Notes: generated from the letters alone by a model not told the origin. A DNA stretch of 64,000 bases from Chrysoperla carnea (GCF_905475395.1 NC_058338.1:72737435-72801434); one strand, 5' to 3'. Shown: positions 24,001 to 32,679, numbered from the stretch's first letter. Program-made: numbers and translations.

Positions 24001-26166
24001 ATAAAACCATCAAATTATTATAAAAATATAACTTCTGTGTATGTTATTTCTATTTTATTTTGATTTTTTAAGTCACTGCACGCTCCACAGTGTTGGTTTG
24101 TCAATATTTAACGATATGGTACTTACTAATCACAGCCATTTTAGTTTTATTTTTATTTATTTTAAACAAGTTTTTAGTTTGTACTTTTGTGCATAAATAC
24201 TTTAATTATAATTTTATATTTACAACAGATATCGTGAATGTGAACAATTAAGAGCCAATTTTGAACAATTCTCAAAAAATTTAGAAATACGTGCTGCTGA
24301 AAAAGAGGAAGCTGTTACACATGTTGAAGTTGATTTACGAACCGAACGAGAATGGCGTACAACACTTCAAGAAACATTGGAATCAGATCGGGAACGTATC
24401 GCACAACTTCAACAAGAATTACATCAACTTAGGAATTTATCAAAGGTATGTGAAATTATATAAGCAAAGAAGCGTTAGAATACAAATTGGGCTAGATACA
24501 TGAGTTTTAAATTTATAAAAAAAAAAATCTTTTTTCATTCAGAAATATACTGCATTACAAGAAGATTACTACACGTTAAAAGAACATTGTCTAGAACAAG
24601 AACAAACCCTCGAAGAATTAGGAAGTCAATTGAGTGTTAGTAAATTAAAAATATCTGATCTACAAGAGGAAGCAACACGTCTCAAATCAGATGGACAATG
24701 GGCAAGCGATAAAGATATTACAAATTGTAAATCTTGTAAAAAAGAATTTAATATGACCAGAAGAAAAGTAAGTATACTTGACTGTATAACTATAATCCGC
24801 CAAAAAAAGCGCAACATTATTCGCGACTCCAAGAAACTATAGGTGGCACTTTAATAGCGGTTGAAGAGGGTTATAACCATTTATCTACATGTTATAAACA
24901 AACAAAAAACCATAGAATATATAATTTATATTATTGCATGAAGCATATAGGCAGGAGAACGATAGCTATAGAAAATATTGTCCCCGAAATATGGATAAAA
25001 TAAGTGAGGCGCTGCGACCGCTAGGTAGTATCAATAAAAGCGGGCTGTTGTGCGCTAATTTCAAATGACATATCAATTTGTACATTATGCTAACAACAAC
25101 AGCTAACTTCACAGATACTACTTCTTGATGACAGCGCGGCTGGTGGCTTAAAAATGAACTATAAATTCTACAAATTTTTAGGGACAGGTACGCTAATGCT
25201 TTAGTACATAGCGATCTTTCTCCTGTTCTATAACCTTCATGATTATTGACTACTAGTTCGAGTGAATTAGTAAAAGTTTTCTTTTTAGATCGTTTAATTA
25301 CATGTTTTAAAATGTTGCTTACATCCTCTTCCTAATTTCATATTTAAATCAGTAGAGTCCAGGTCAGTATTTTCAAGTCACGAATTTGTTTTGTTAAAAA
25401 TACACAATATTTGTATTCATGTTTCTTTGTTATCCTTGATATTTTTGGGTTCTAGTAAGGCTCATTTTAAGAGAAAATAAGTGAATTTGAAAATTTCCTA
25501 TTACAATTTACTCTAAGACTCGAAGTGTTTGTCATGACAATCAGAAATTCAAGATATTTTTGAATGTATAAGTTTTGTATATACGATTTATTTGAAATAG
25601 AAATATAAATAAATATCTCGAAAACAAACCATGCTCATATTAGGCATGGTTTGTTTTCGAGAACGAAAAATCATACGGCTATAAAACGCATATAAAATTA
25701 AAGGGAGAACATAGAATTAATTGTCTAACAAACATAACAGTTTTAATATAAAATTTTTCTTTTTATACATGATCTTGAATTTGCGATAGCCATGACAATA
25801 CTTTAAAAGGCTTAAAGTAAATTGTGGTAGACCCGGAAAGGATCAAGGATAACAAGAGTACGTGCCTGCATATACGGTTATTTTTAACGAAACAACAAGT
25901 ATCGTGATTTTATATTTGCGGAGTGTATTAACAAATTTAGGCATAGTTTTTATTAAAAATTGATGCAGACATGATTTCTTTCTGTAATAATAACAATATA
26001 TACTAACACTTTGTTTTGTTTTCAGCATCATTGTCGTAATTGCGGTGACATATTTTGTAATTCATGTTCAGATAATACAATGCTATTAGCATCATCAGCC
26101 AAACCTGTACGCGTATGTGATACATGTCATATCACATTAGTTAGTCGACAATCAGTTATAACGTAA
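1..26166 (+). CDS. RUFY: RUN and FYVE domain protein (RUFY family), 5' end at window edge
   Basis: This is a cytosolic endosome and lysosome adaptor: in this family the RUN domain and coiled coil bind small GTPases and transport machinery, and the FYVE finger binds PI3P. Coding exons, with phases that join cleanly, are 1-205, 3029-3317, 9735-9942, 10060-10223, 13451-13763, 14990-15130, 18144-18241, 24229-24445, 24543-24767 and 26026-26166. From the ATG at 46 this gives 651 aa; the frame is open to position 1, so the true start may lie upstream. Seen: an N-terminal [20 protein letters not shown] block as in vertebrate RUFY3, the RUN core ([25 protein letters not shown]), the [13 protein letters not shown] block, coiled coil with NLEMYNKLQ, and the C-terminal FYVE. 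Introns 2 and 7 are each about 6 kb. An alternative last exon lies at 16491. Family assignment is very secure; which vertebrate paralogue is closest is less so. Confidence 0.93.
206..3028. other. RUFY intron 1
   Basis: The donor GTATGT follows ATTGG at 205 and the acceptor TTTGCAG ends at 3028. The intron is AT-rich and has no coding segment I can support. At 1991-2035 there is a sequence of the ACTAGCTGTACCC type, which looks like one end of a common insect interspersed element (see the copy near 63625). Two near-identical ACAATG.CTT.ACTTTA words at about 2330-2400 form a small degenerate repeat. Confidence 0.5.
4534..4850 (+). mobile_element. tRNA-derived SINE-like repeat
   Basis: The segment begins with a tRNA-like head: a box-A-like TAGTGGCTCATTTGG at about 4550, then a perfect box B (GGTTCGATTCC, 4601-4611) at tRNA spacing. 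It does not fold into a full tRNA with a plausible acceptor stem. The head is followed by about 230 bases of unrelated body ending near CCTATCCTAACCTGTG. This head-body plan is typical of SINEs; the family is not identified. Confidence 0.6.
5176..5720. mobile_element. Copy of the GTGTGTCGCA fold-back family, interrupted by an insertion
   Basis: The left part (CAGTGTTTCGCATTTAAG, then a CATATTTTCG block and GAAATTTTGCAGTCATACAG) matches the left arm of the element at 40911-41873. The match resumes at 5551 (GGGTGACATTTTTTAAGAT) and continues to an ATTATTTTGGTCTTTACTC block that matches the right half near 41600. The stretch 5261-5550 is absent from the other copy and is a later insertion. Confidence 0.65.
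5261..5550. mobile_element. Inverted-repeat element nested in a fold-back element
   Basis: The ends are inverted copies: AAATTTCGATTTTTGCC and TTCCTAGATCAGT at the left, ACTGATCTAGGAAATTGGGG and AAAATCGAAATTT at the right. The sequence AGTCATACAG precedes it and its near copy AGTTATACAG forms its right edge, as a target duplication would. A diverged sister copy lies at about 26740-27005. The open frame that crosses it (5239-5571) is not a gene. Confidence 0.65.
6322..6327 (-). promoter_or_regulatory. Candidate poly(A) signal of APPBP2
   Basis: AATAAA on the minus strand, 252 bases past the APPBP2 stop. It is the most plausible hexamer seen in the downstream AT-rich region, which also contains less perfect ones. 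Confidence 0.3.
6579..8339 (-). CDS. APPBP2: Amyloid protein-binding protein 2 (PAT1) homologue, intronless
   Basis: A single open frame of 586 aa, against 585 in the human protein, starting at the ATG at 8339. APPBP2 is a tetratricopeptide protein that binds the basolateral sorting signal of amyloid precursor protein and microtubules, and serves as a substrate receptor of cullin-2 ubiquitin ligases. Family landmarks are present throughout: [114 protein letters not shown] and [18 protein letters not shown] units fill about residues 220-540. The C-terminal tail is short and diverged. It lies wholly within RUFY intron 2 on the opposite strand. The vertebrate gene has many introns, so the intronless form suggests a retrocopy or intron loss, but the frame is intact and should be functional. 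Confidence 0.95.
   Translation of the reverse strand: MEENSCPLNAPLSLYNIAIKQLSCNIGCENIFKNVYRDLPNHVLFDLYYQMYRDNLLSVLRKEFSNIEIFSRLLILPDRKVKLLQCFQSNCYNTNADLITSYANKCATIKATSSDKIIRDLIDTGLRLGAFFSESGWFVDSAQVLYEVELICTNNLHLPFAEYKLLDCYHRLLHVQAVYCKFDDANNTVKQVLQLITKLRQNDKCPNVAGLYTELSVLHFIRSEYDKAYHWGVKALEHVDSSLPPSVIIDVLRQASKACVVKRKFKKAYVLIRYAVNYTYEIFEDLHPKVADVLMDYGFYLLNSDSILSSVKVYEEALDIRKQIFHKDNLKIAEAHEDIAYAVYVNEYTSGRFCSARDHAEQAIQIMEALIPTDHLILASAKRVKALILEEIALDLPGVNSQSRDKMKILKEAEDLHLAALKISLNAFGEKNVQTAKHYGNLGRLYQSMTEYEKAERMHLRAISVKEELLGDQDYEVALSIGHLASLYNYHMEKYREAEKLYLRSIAISLKLFGESYSGLEYDYRGLVHAYTELNEIYRMIDYSNTLSNWMELREQIVRGEDFPIRNNNTERMSLKETLNKFFSMS
10224..13450. other. RUFY intron 4, with an RTE-like repeat tail
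   Basis: No coding segment recognised. At 12480-12735 there is a repeat of the type also seen at 19430-19670: a CCCCCGA start, a GTGCTACGATGCCACAG block, a (CA)n run and a final TTCGGGGATTAAAAA. At 10938 a CAGGGCCG word resembles hAT-type termini. The rest is AT-rich. Confidence 0.45.
12480..12735 (+). repeat. Interspersed repeat, RTE-like 3' tail (copy 1)
   Basis: Shares with 19430-19670 the order CCCCCGA, AAGAACACTCTC, CTACGATGCCACAG / CTGCGATACCACAG, ACATACACACACA, and TTCGGGGATTAAAAA. Tails of this form are common 3' ends of insect RTE-type retrotransposons. No reverse transcriptase frame is left. Confidence 0.5.
13764..14989. other. RUFY intron 5, with a repeat ending in ACACCCTGT
   Basis: The segment at about 14578-14722 (starting CTTCTGATTGGCTGCCTATT and ending AACACCCTGTGTATA) is a diverged copy of 47252-47397. 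The rest is AT-rich and holds nothing recognised. Confidence 0.45.
14578..14722. repeat. Dispersed repeat, CTTCTGATTGGCT family (copy 1)
   Basis: Shares CTTCTGATTGGCTGCCTATT, GAATTTTATTTTCTACCTGA, GCAACAA and a terminal ACACCCTGTRTATA with 47252-47397. Class unknown; the CACCCTGTATA end is of the kind seen at ends of mariner-like elements. Confidence 0.5.
15535..16090 (-). pseudogene. Broken 3' end of a non-LTR retrotransposon (copy 1)
   Basis: Read on the minus strand, this is a diverged copy of 48057-48600 on the plus strand. Shared blocks include CCATTCGACTGTG, GTGGGACTCTTGACAGGA, TTCATAACATGG and CTGTCGAGGCCAGGCGCCAC (its reverse complement in the other copy). The encoded part is the C-terminal end of a Jockey/R1-type polyprotein, after the reverse transcriptase. 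It lies in RUFY intron 6. Multiple stops break it. Confidence 0.65.
16491..16757 (+). CDS. RUFY: Alternative terminal exon of RUFY, ending the protein before FYVE
   Basis: An acceptor at 16489-16490 opens a frame in the same phase (0) as exon 18144-18241. Both exons start with the residues ECE and continue with related coiled-coil sequence ([19 protein letters not shown] here, [19 protein letters not shown] there). This one has no donor: it runs through a His-Ala run and a Ser/Thr/Asn/Pro-rich tail to a TAA at 16755-16757. An AATAAA lies at 17066-17071. Using it gives about 513 aa with RUN and coiled coil but no FYVE finger, as in the short FYVE-less form of human RUFY3. That it is expressed is inference. 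Confidence 0.8.
   Translation, partial: ECETELTQKGEMVSRLQVKASQIGKILTNLEKQNYAIRERNSHAHAHEGGSGSKSAITTPTTVTQNKIPKSPSTTDSSTTSNTNAKPS
16758..18143. other. Interval between the two alternative RUFY exons
   Basis: Likely 3' UTR of the short isoform up to about 17080, then AT-rich sequence. A TA-rich microsatellite-like run lies at 17975-18020. No other coding segment seen. Confidence 0.45.
17066..17071 (+). promoter_or_regulatory. Candidate poly(A) signal for the short RUFY isoform
   Basis: AATAAA lies 309 bases after the stop codon of the alternative terminal exon. It is the first AATAAA I found downstream of that stop. The region is AT-rich, so chance occurrence is possible. Confidence 0.4.
19430..19670 (+). 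repeat. Interspersed repeat, RTE-like 3' tail (copy 2)
   Basis: Second copy of the repeat described at 12480-12735, ending TTCGGGGATTAAAAATG. A fragment with the GAGTGCTGCGATGCCACAG block also occurs at about 30720-30770. Confidence 0.5.
21845..22020. repeat. Diverged tandem duplication
   Basis: Two consecutive segments share CGAACGCTAGTGTCCAAATT / CGAACGCTATTGTCCAAACT, then ACTTGAAGGAA / ACTTGCAGGAA, separated by about 100 bases. Short and degenerate; no element family recognised. Confidence 0.5.
23041..23182. mobile_element. Near-perfect 142-bp fold-back (MITE-like)
   Basis: The left arm starts ATTAGGATTTTGAAGAAAT and the right arm ends ATTTCTTCAAAATCCTAAT, its exact reverse complement. 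Pairing continues through ATTTTCTTTGCTTAGTCCAC and a TATATTTTTT block, leaving about ten central bases. Such low divergence between arms suggests a young insertion. Confidence 0.75.
24768..26025. other. RUFY last intron, with a perfect hairpin
   Basis: AT-rich, no coding segment. Contains the 18-bp hairpin at 25617-25661. Nothing else recognised. Confidence 0.5.
25617..25661. repeat. Perfect 18-bp inverted repeat, 9-base loop
   Basis: CTCGAAAACAAACCATGC (25617-25634) pairs with its reverse complement at 25644-25661. It is isolated: no larger arms are visible. It could be a very short element or a structured RNA segment within the RUFY pre-mRNA. Confidence 0.7.
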
Positions 26167-26269
26167 CGTAACGTAACGTAACTTAGTACAAACTTACTTG
26201 TTTAATTTGTGGCACATTCACACCCACACACTTTTTACTTATTTACTGTCTGCCTTAACAATTGTAAAT

Positions 26270-26275
26270 AATAAA
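26270..26275 (+). promoter_or_regulatory. Candidate poly(A) signal for the long RUFY isoform
   Basis: AATAAA lies 104 bases after the TAA at 26164-26166, a normal distance for an insect 3' UTR. Further AATAAA-like words follow in the AT-rich stretch to 26410. Confidence 0.45.
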
Positions 26276-26739
26276 TAATACTGCATAATTCATATAAAGA
26301 TTTATTTAAAAAAATTATTTTAAATCATGTTAAATATATATAATTAAATATTTTTAAAATTTTAATCAAATATATTTATAATTCATTTGAAAGGATTTAA
26401 TAAATAATATACGTAATATTCTCTATTTTTTTATTTCTCCTAATTATTCCTAAGACAATTATCAACCATTACTGAACCTTAAACCTTTACCAATTGTCTG
26501 TATGCAAAACAGGAGTGTCAGTCGCTATAATATGGCTATAATGAAGTTCCTTCAGCATTCAATTTTAACCCGATTACGACAATTAAAGAAGGAATTAAAG
26601 AGAATCGTATGAATTTAGAGCCATATACATATGCAAGACTATGGATGGAAACGTATTTTCGCATCTTTATTGCCTTATTGCCTATACTACAAAATAAATA
26701 TAAATATTATCCAAAATAATAAATAAGAACTCTGATTTT

Positions 26740-27005
26740 TGTTTCACTTTCCTTGATCAATTTTTGTATTATATAAATACGTATTTCGACTACTATATAG
26801 TCATCATTGGTATGCATTATCTAATGGTAATTACTCTTATACTGTGTGTTACTTGTTGCTAATTTGGTCACTGCCTGCAACAAACAGCTAATTTACTAGT
26901 CTGCATCAAATTATATTATTACCTTATATCAAATTGTATATAATACGGTATTTATATTATACAAAAATTGATCTAGGAAAATGGGGAGGGGAATCGAAAT
27001 TTATT
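26740..27005. mobile_element. Diverged sister copy of the element nested at 5261-5550
   Basis: Shares TTGATCAATTTTTGTATTAT, AAATACGTATNTCGACTAC, a TAGTCATCAT block, a GTTACTNTTTGCTAATTTGG block and the right-end ACAAAAATTGATCTAGGAAA / CGAAATTTATT with the copy at 5261. The left tip is eroded. Confidence 0.6.
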
Positions 27006-27560
27006 ACAAAATAAGTGTAAAATTTAAGATAATTGTATCATGGTTGTTATACAATGAAAAATTTTGAAAAGAATATTCTCTTCATGAAGGGGGGACTATG
27101 TTAAATAGACCTTTTCATTTCAAATAAGCTTCATTATATTGTTTCGGACAGATAGTTATAAACTGGGTAAAGATATATTTGTTTTGTAAAAGGTAATCAC
27201 TTTTTGAAATGAAATGAATGGTCTATAGCAGTAAAAAGTAAAAAAGTATACAGTTGAAAACATAAAATAATAGTTCTAAAATTTACCAGAGTGGCGCTAA
27301 TGTAGAAGAGTGTGTTTGATGTGAACTGCTATTCTACTCTAATAACCTGTTTACTTAGTTCTATATCTTACTCTTATTATTTTGAGCACTTCTTTTAAAA
27401 TTTAATCTTTTACTTAAGGGGCGCCATTCTTATTTACTGCTTTTCGACGTACAATTTTTGATAGGCTAAGTGGCACTGAGCAGGAGTCATATCTACATTC
27501 TCTCTTACTCAGTGCCACTTTGGTTTGATAGAACTATATGCCGTAGATGCCGTAATGTTC

Positions 27561-27615
27561 AGGGCCGGATTAACGCATATCGGAGCCCATAGACAATAAA
27601 ATTCTAAGGGCCCTC
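27561..27615. mobile_element. Possible hAT-type terminal sequence
   Basis: CAGGGCCGGATTAACG followed by a GGAGCCC word and GGGCCCTCCCAGA resembles the terminal repeats of non-autonomous hAT elements. I could not identify a matching opposite end, so this is a weak call. Confidence 0.3.
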
Positions 27616-28511
27616 CCAGACAATCAGACGCGTTTTTTAGCCTTTTCTCTCTATTTTTTATCTTATCCCTTTTTTGTTTACTCTTCGTAAATCAACAATG
27701 TGTGAGACGAGGACCATCACACATGATGACGTAATTTCATTTCGGTCCATTCAGCAACCATTTTAATCAGCTGATTTTAACATCTATTTATGAAATTTTG
27801 TTATTTTAAGAATTGGAAAATATTTTCTTATAACTGAGGCTAAAAGTTATTACCACTTCTTCGTTATTAATTTTATTTATTCCCTTCATATAAAATACCT
27901 TACGGCTGAAAAATATAATTAATTTTCACAATGACGTCACATATGTCAAATAGTCCAATGTGAGCGCTAACTTATAAATTTAAAATAAAATAATTTATTT
28001 TTAATAAATATTCTAAATAGAGCTAATTTATTTTTTATTTTTTAAGTTTAATTTTCTTCTCTAATTAAAAACAAAAAAAATATTATTCAAATTCAAAAAG
28101 GAAGAAAGTTTTGTTATATAATTTAGATTGAATATCACCTGTTATTGTTTTTTTTACCTATTCGTAAGTTTTGATTGTTTTTTTATAACCACATTGCAAT
28201 CAATGTCAAAGAAATAATAATATAAGATTCTTTTACATTTATTATCTGTTTTTGTGTGATAATTATACATAAAAAATTTGTTGATTTAATTATATATAAA
28301 AAAATAAAATTTATTTGTTCTAATCTTAAAATTTTATCAACTCAATTATCATTTGTAAATTTTCATTGGTTAAACTATCTAAATTTTTATTTGTATTTTA
28401 CAATATATAAATACAATTTAAGTATTGTACAAGTATAGTAATCATAACTAAATAAAAAACTACAAGACACAATTCGAAAATTCAATTCAAACTTTAATTA
28501 CCTCAGCAAGA

Positions 28512-31102
28512 ATGCCTTTAAAATTCTGTAGTAATATTTCATTTATGTTTACGGAAAGTTCGAATATATTAGAACGATATGCTTTAGCAAAATCTGCGGG
28601 TTTTAAAGCTGTGGAAGGTGCTTATCCTTCTGGACCAACTAAAGATGAAATTGTTGCAGCTAAAAAGAAAGCTAATGTACAGCAAGCTTTGTTGAATATG
28701 TATGTTGGTATGTAGGCTATGTTTTATTTTTACAATATATTTTTAAAGTTGAATCGGATTCGAATTATACTTGACTTAAGTCGGTATATTTTTTATCACT
28801 ATCAATTCTGCTAATAATTTGTTTCTTTTAAAAATGGTTATTATGGATAGAATCGCGGATCTAGAAAACTTTTCATATGCGTTCGTTTAGTAAATTATTT
28901 ATACTATTATTCACTCAAATAAAAAATATGTCAAGATATAAAATATTATACATTTTTTTATATTTATAAATTGTACTTAATTAAGTTAAAAATAAAAAAA
29001 TATTACGATATTATTTTTATTCTGTATGAGAATTTTTGTTAATACCCCCCTCCTTCAGAGTTGTCCAGCTTTGCCCATCTAAAAATCTGGTCTGCACCTT
29101 TAAAAAAATAATAATTTCATTTTTTTCATGCCCCCGGGGATGGATACCTTTTTTTAATTTGAAAAATATCTATCCAAATCGTAGACAAATAAATTGTACC
29201 AAATTTTTGTAATTTCTTAAGGGAAAATTCGAGAAAATCCCAACATAATTTGTGTTCCGGAATTGAATGAAACTTAGTATATAGGGTAATTTTAATCCAA
29301 ACAAGTGGAAACAAACAATTGACTAAGTTAATGCAATTGTTGAAATACCCTGTACAGAAAGTGTTATATTTTTTATAAAGTAGAATAAGGGTTTAGAAAA
29401 CCAACACAATTATGGCGACTTACGGAAAATTTTCGAAAGTATTATTTCTAGAATTTTGTTTTTCAAGAATGCTTCACAAGACCACTAGTTGAAGCTACTT
29501 GCTTATTTTCAACTTCCTAATTTTTATAGAAAATGGCCACCAAAGTTTTGTCCTAATTTCCGCCCTCACATTTGACGCATATATTGTTAATTTATTCATA
29601 AATATAATCGTTAATTTAATTACAGCCGATGGTTATTTTGGATACACCGCACTTCCAGGTAAAGAAAATGAATTTCGCGAGGCTCTTGCTAAAACAGTAG
29701 AACTTGCAAAAGCACTTGAATGTCCAAAGTAAGTAGTGAGTAAAGTTTACACCTGTAAAATAACAATATTAATTAATTAAATGAATTAATTTTGAATTGA
29801 TTTTATATTTAGAATACATATAACGGCTGGTACAGTGAAGGATACACCAGTGACAGACATACATCACCAAACATATGAAAAGAATCTAATTTACGCTGAA
29901 CAAATATTATCAAAAGAAAACATCCTTGGAGTTATTGAACCAATTAATAAATATTCATTACCTAATTATTATTTAAATGATTATGATAGAGGTGAGTAAA
30001 TAATTTATTGTATATACTTATTCTTAGAAAAGAAACCGGTAAAGTATGAAGAACTCTCGAAAGCTTCACAGAGGCGGCCTTAGAATGTATATTGAGCGAT
30101 GCTAAATCGTTTACCGATCTTCATTAAACGTATATCTTCATTGCAAATATCGAGTTCTTCGAGTAAATTTTTGAAAGTTGAACTTTATCGACCCAAAAGT
30201 CATGGAAGTCATAATTTAAAATGGAAGTGTATGGTTCAAAAACTTGGGCACAAGAGTCTACATCAGAATTTTTATTTTTGATGGAAAAGAGACAAGAAAA
30301 ATTTTATAAAATATTGTCATGATTAAAACGTTATTTAGATTGTGATCCAGAAATAATCTACAATCAGTCTGTATACATTCGAGCGTTGAGTCTATTTTGA
30401 CGAGAGCCTTACCTTCTGCAACTCCATGGCGTATTTTTCGCAAATATATAAATGTCAACAAATGTCGAACAGCTTGAACAGCTAAGTGTATTCAGTGGAA
30501 CTGTGTTTCATAAATGTCTGCATTTGCAGGACTATATTGTTAATTCAAATTTATGTGGAGAGATTCTCAATAGGAGGGTTTTTAATACCAACATCCTTCC
30601 CCTACTCATATGTACAGGCCTGATGACCGGGTATTTTGTTAGGGTTAATTGTCGTTAATTTAAATTAAATAAAATTTTGCCCCAATCAATAAGATTTTCG
30701 TTAAACACAAGCAAAAATGGTCGTGGCTAAATCGGGCTTCCGGGTTTGAGTGCTGCGATGCCACAGAAGTTAAAAATATAAAATTTATAATTGATTTTTT
30801 CAGCTGTGGCTTTAATTAAAAAAATTAATAGCAAGCACATCAAATTACAATTGGATATCTTCCATTTACAACATATACGTGGTGATTTAACCAATAGTAT
30901 TAAAACATTCCTACCACATACTGGACATATACAAATTGCACAAGTACCTGGCAGAGGTGAACCAAATACATTTGGTGAGATTAATTATAAATATATTTTG
31001 GAATTGATTGAAAAAGAAGGCTATAACGATTGGATTGGTTTGGAATATAAACCAACGGCTGCAGGACTCAATTGGATTCAAGAGTATGGCTATTCTTTAT
31101 AA
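28512..31102 (+). CDS. Gip: Hydroxypyruvate isomerase
   Basis: Predicted to interconvert hydroxypyruvate and tartronate semialdehyde (HYI in vertebrates, Gip in flies), a cytosolic TIM-barrel enzyme of the xylose isomerase-like superfamily. Exons 28512-28707, 29626-29728, 29813-29991 and 30804-31102 join in phase to 258 aa. Conserved blocks: the N-terminal FCSNISFMFTE strand, GFKAVEGAYP, the GYTALPGKENEFREAL block, IHITAGTV, LGVIEPINKYSLPNYYL with a predicted metal-ligand Glu, LQLDIFHLQHIRGDLT with the Asp and His pair, HIQIAQVPGRGEP, and the terminal WIGLEYKP with a second catalytic Glu. The join of exons 1 and 2 (MYVADGYFG) is about three residues shorter than in human HYI, so a missed micro-exon in the first intron is possible. 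The ATG at 28512 matches the family start. Spliced and compact, with no close partner gene. Confidence 0.93.
28708..29625. other. HYI intron 1, with a repeat tail
   Basis: The segment 29290-29560 matches 53255-53530 and, in reverse, about 42760-42990 (AACAATTGACT.A.TTAAT, GAAATACCCTGTA, TTTTTCAAGAATG.TTCACAAGA). It belongs to the dispersed family described at 32680. The rest is AT-rich. Confidence 0.5.
29290..29560 (-). repeat. Dispersed repeat family (GTTTACCCG...CAGGGTATTTCAACA), partial copy
   Basis: Reverse-strand partial copy covering the CAGGGTATTTCAACAATT end and the segment beyond it. See 32680-33235 for the fuller form. Confidence 0.55.
29992..30803. other. HYI intron 3
   Basis: Holds no coding segment that I can support. 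At 30705-30775 there is a fragment with TGAGTGCTGCGATGCCACAG, as in the RTE-like tails at 12480 and 19430. The reading frames here lack splice or family support. Confidence 0.45.
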
Positions 31103-31369
31103 CGACTTTGATAAAATTTTATTAACTGATTATACCTCGTTATGGATTTAAATGTTGTTAATCATTTTATATAGAATTTTATAATTTATTCATGTTACAG
31201 TTTCAGTTATGTTCATAAAAATTATTGACTATTGTTTAAAATATTTACCCTTCTTATTTTTTAAATGTATAAAAAAACAAAAACAATCCAGTTAGCTAGG
31301 TGTCATTTTATGGGATGTTAAACCTGGATAAGAAAACTTAAAGGTTTTTTAATGGCCGAAAATGCTTGA

Positions 31370-32070
31370 TTTTTGCTATTTTCCTTCGAGGGGCAGAGGA
31401 AAAACTGGAAAACTTTCGACTTCCCTTAAATTTTTAATTAATAACTTTTTTCCCTTTCGTCCTCCGTCAAAGGCATTCCGATATTTTTGTATAGCATTAA
31501 ATTTTCTACAATTTTGATAGATGTTTGTTGGCCAATTTATAACCGAAATATAGCGCTTCGAAAAAAGATTATTTTTCAAAAAATGCAAAATTTTACCTTA
31601 TTTCTTCTGTTATACCCAGATTACGTTTCTGGTTATAATCACAAACTTTAGTGATCCTACCTCTGCTCCTCTTTCCCCACCCTACGCCAATTCACAAAAG
31701 GTAATTTTCTTTTCTGTTGAATGTTGGCATTAATATTAGTTACTTTTCGAATCAATATACAAGATTACTCTAAGGCTGCTGAGTCAAAGGTACTTATGCT
31801 GGGGCAAATGTCAGAATAGCATGGCAAATATTAGAGTATTCAGCTCACTCAGCTGACCAGGGTTGCTTCCGACACCCCGGATAGCAAAATATTACCATTA
31901 CTGACTTACTACAATTTTCGCAATTCCAATTAATTAAAATAGTTAAAATTTAGCGCTCTTCAAAATGTATTGGGATGGTTTTGCCGTTGGATTTAAGGGA
32001 AAAAGTTATTGAGGAAAACTGGAAGAAGGTAGAAAATTTTGCAGTTTTCTTCTCCCCTTCCCTTTTCACA
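31370..32070. repeat. Inverted pair of about 120-bp segments
   Basis: The reverse complement of 31385-31500 (TATCGGAATGCC, GACGGAGGA, AGGGAAAAAAGTTATT, TTTTCCAGTTTTTCCTC) aligns with 31960-32065 (TATTGGGATGGTT, AGGGAAAAAGTTATT, TTTTGCAGTTTTCTTCTCC) at roughly three of four bases by eye. Either an old fold-back element or two copies inserted in opposite directions. Confidence 0.45.
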
Positions 32071-32679
32071 CAGGGTCTTCGAGATCTAAAACTTGAGAAA
32101 ATATTAATTAACGATCCCTGAATAACATCCCAAATTTTCATTAACTTCCTACTTTTTTCTATCTGCCGACTGTACTATATTAAATGATATGACAAAAAAA
32201 GATACTCATTACGATTTTTTAAAACGACACACAGTTCTAATAATAACATTCCATAAAATAAATTTTTCGATAAAAGGTTTCAAACAAAAGTTGTGCAAAA
32301 TAATAAAAGTTGTCATGCCATAGTACTAGCTGATGGTTTACGCTATATACACCATGTTATGTAAGGCTGAAAGATAAAAATGTACAGCTTCTCTTACTGT
32401 ATATTTTGAAATGAAAAAGGAAGGTTTTATAGAATTGTACTTGAAAAAGAAACTCAAATGCCCTTGTTAAATTTTGTTTATAATTAAAAGTTTAATCTTA
32501 CCCAAAATAATTTGTAATATCCACAGCGTTTTCCTTAATTTTTTTTTCGACTTTCCAAAACTGCTAGTCAGTCGGTTTAATCTTTTTTTTCTAATTTAAA
32601 AAATCGATTTTAGTTATCTCATGTTCTGTCCCATTCATCCATGATTTAGAATATTTACCAGTACCGGCTTTACAATACA

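Larger units (their letters stand above)
18242..24228. other. RUFY intron 7
   Basis: A 6 kb intron, AT-rich. It contains the second RTE-like tail (19430-19670), a pair of related 70-base segments at 21845-21925 and 21940-22020 that look like a diverged tandem duplication (both with AACGCTA.TGTCCAAA and ACTTG.AGGAA), and a near-perfect fold-back at 23041-23182. No coding segment recognised. Confidence 0.5.
24666..26166 (+). other. RUFY: FYVE zinc finger of RUFY, split over two exons
   Basis: The last two exons encode the three FYVE signatures: a WxxD-type motif (WASDKDI), the basic patch RKHHCRNCG and the RVC motif (PVRVCDTCH). The cysteine pairs CKSC, CRNC, CNSC and CDTC supply eight ligands for two zinc ions. 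The intron at 24768-26025 cuts between RRK and HHC. A tolerant lipid-binding FYVE is therefore expected, directing the long isoform to PI3P-positive endosomes. Confidence 0.9.
26167..28511. other. Interval between RUFY and HYI
   Basis: Contains the RUFY 3' UTR, a second copy of the inverted-repeat element (about 26740-27005), a 13-bp hairpin (27468-27520) and a CAGGGCCGGATTAA segment (27561-27610) that looks like a hAT-type terminus. The last 300 bases would hold the HYI promoter and 5' UTR. No other gene is seen. Confidence 0.5.
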
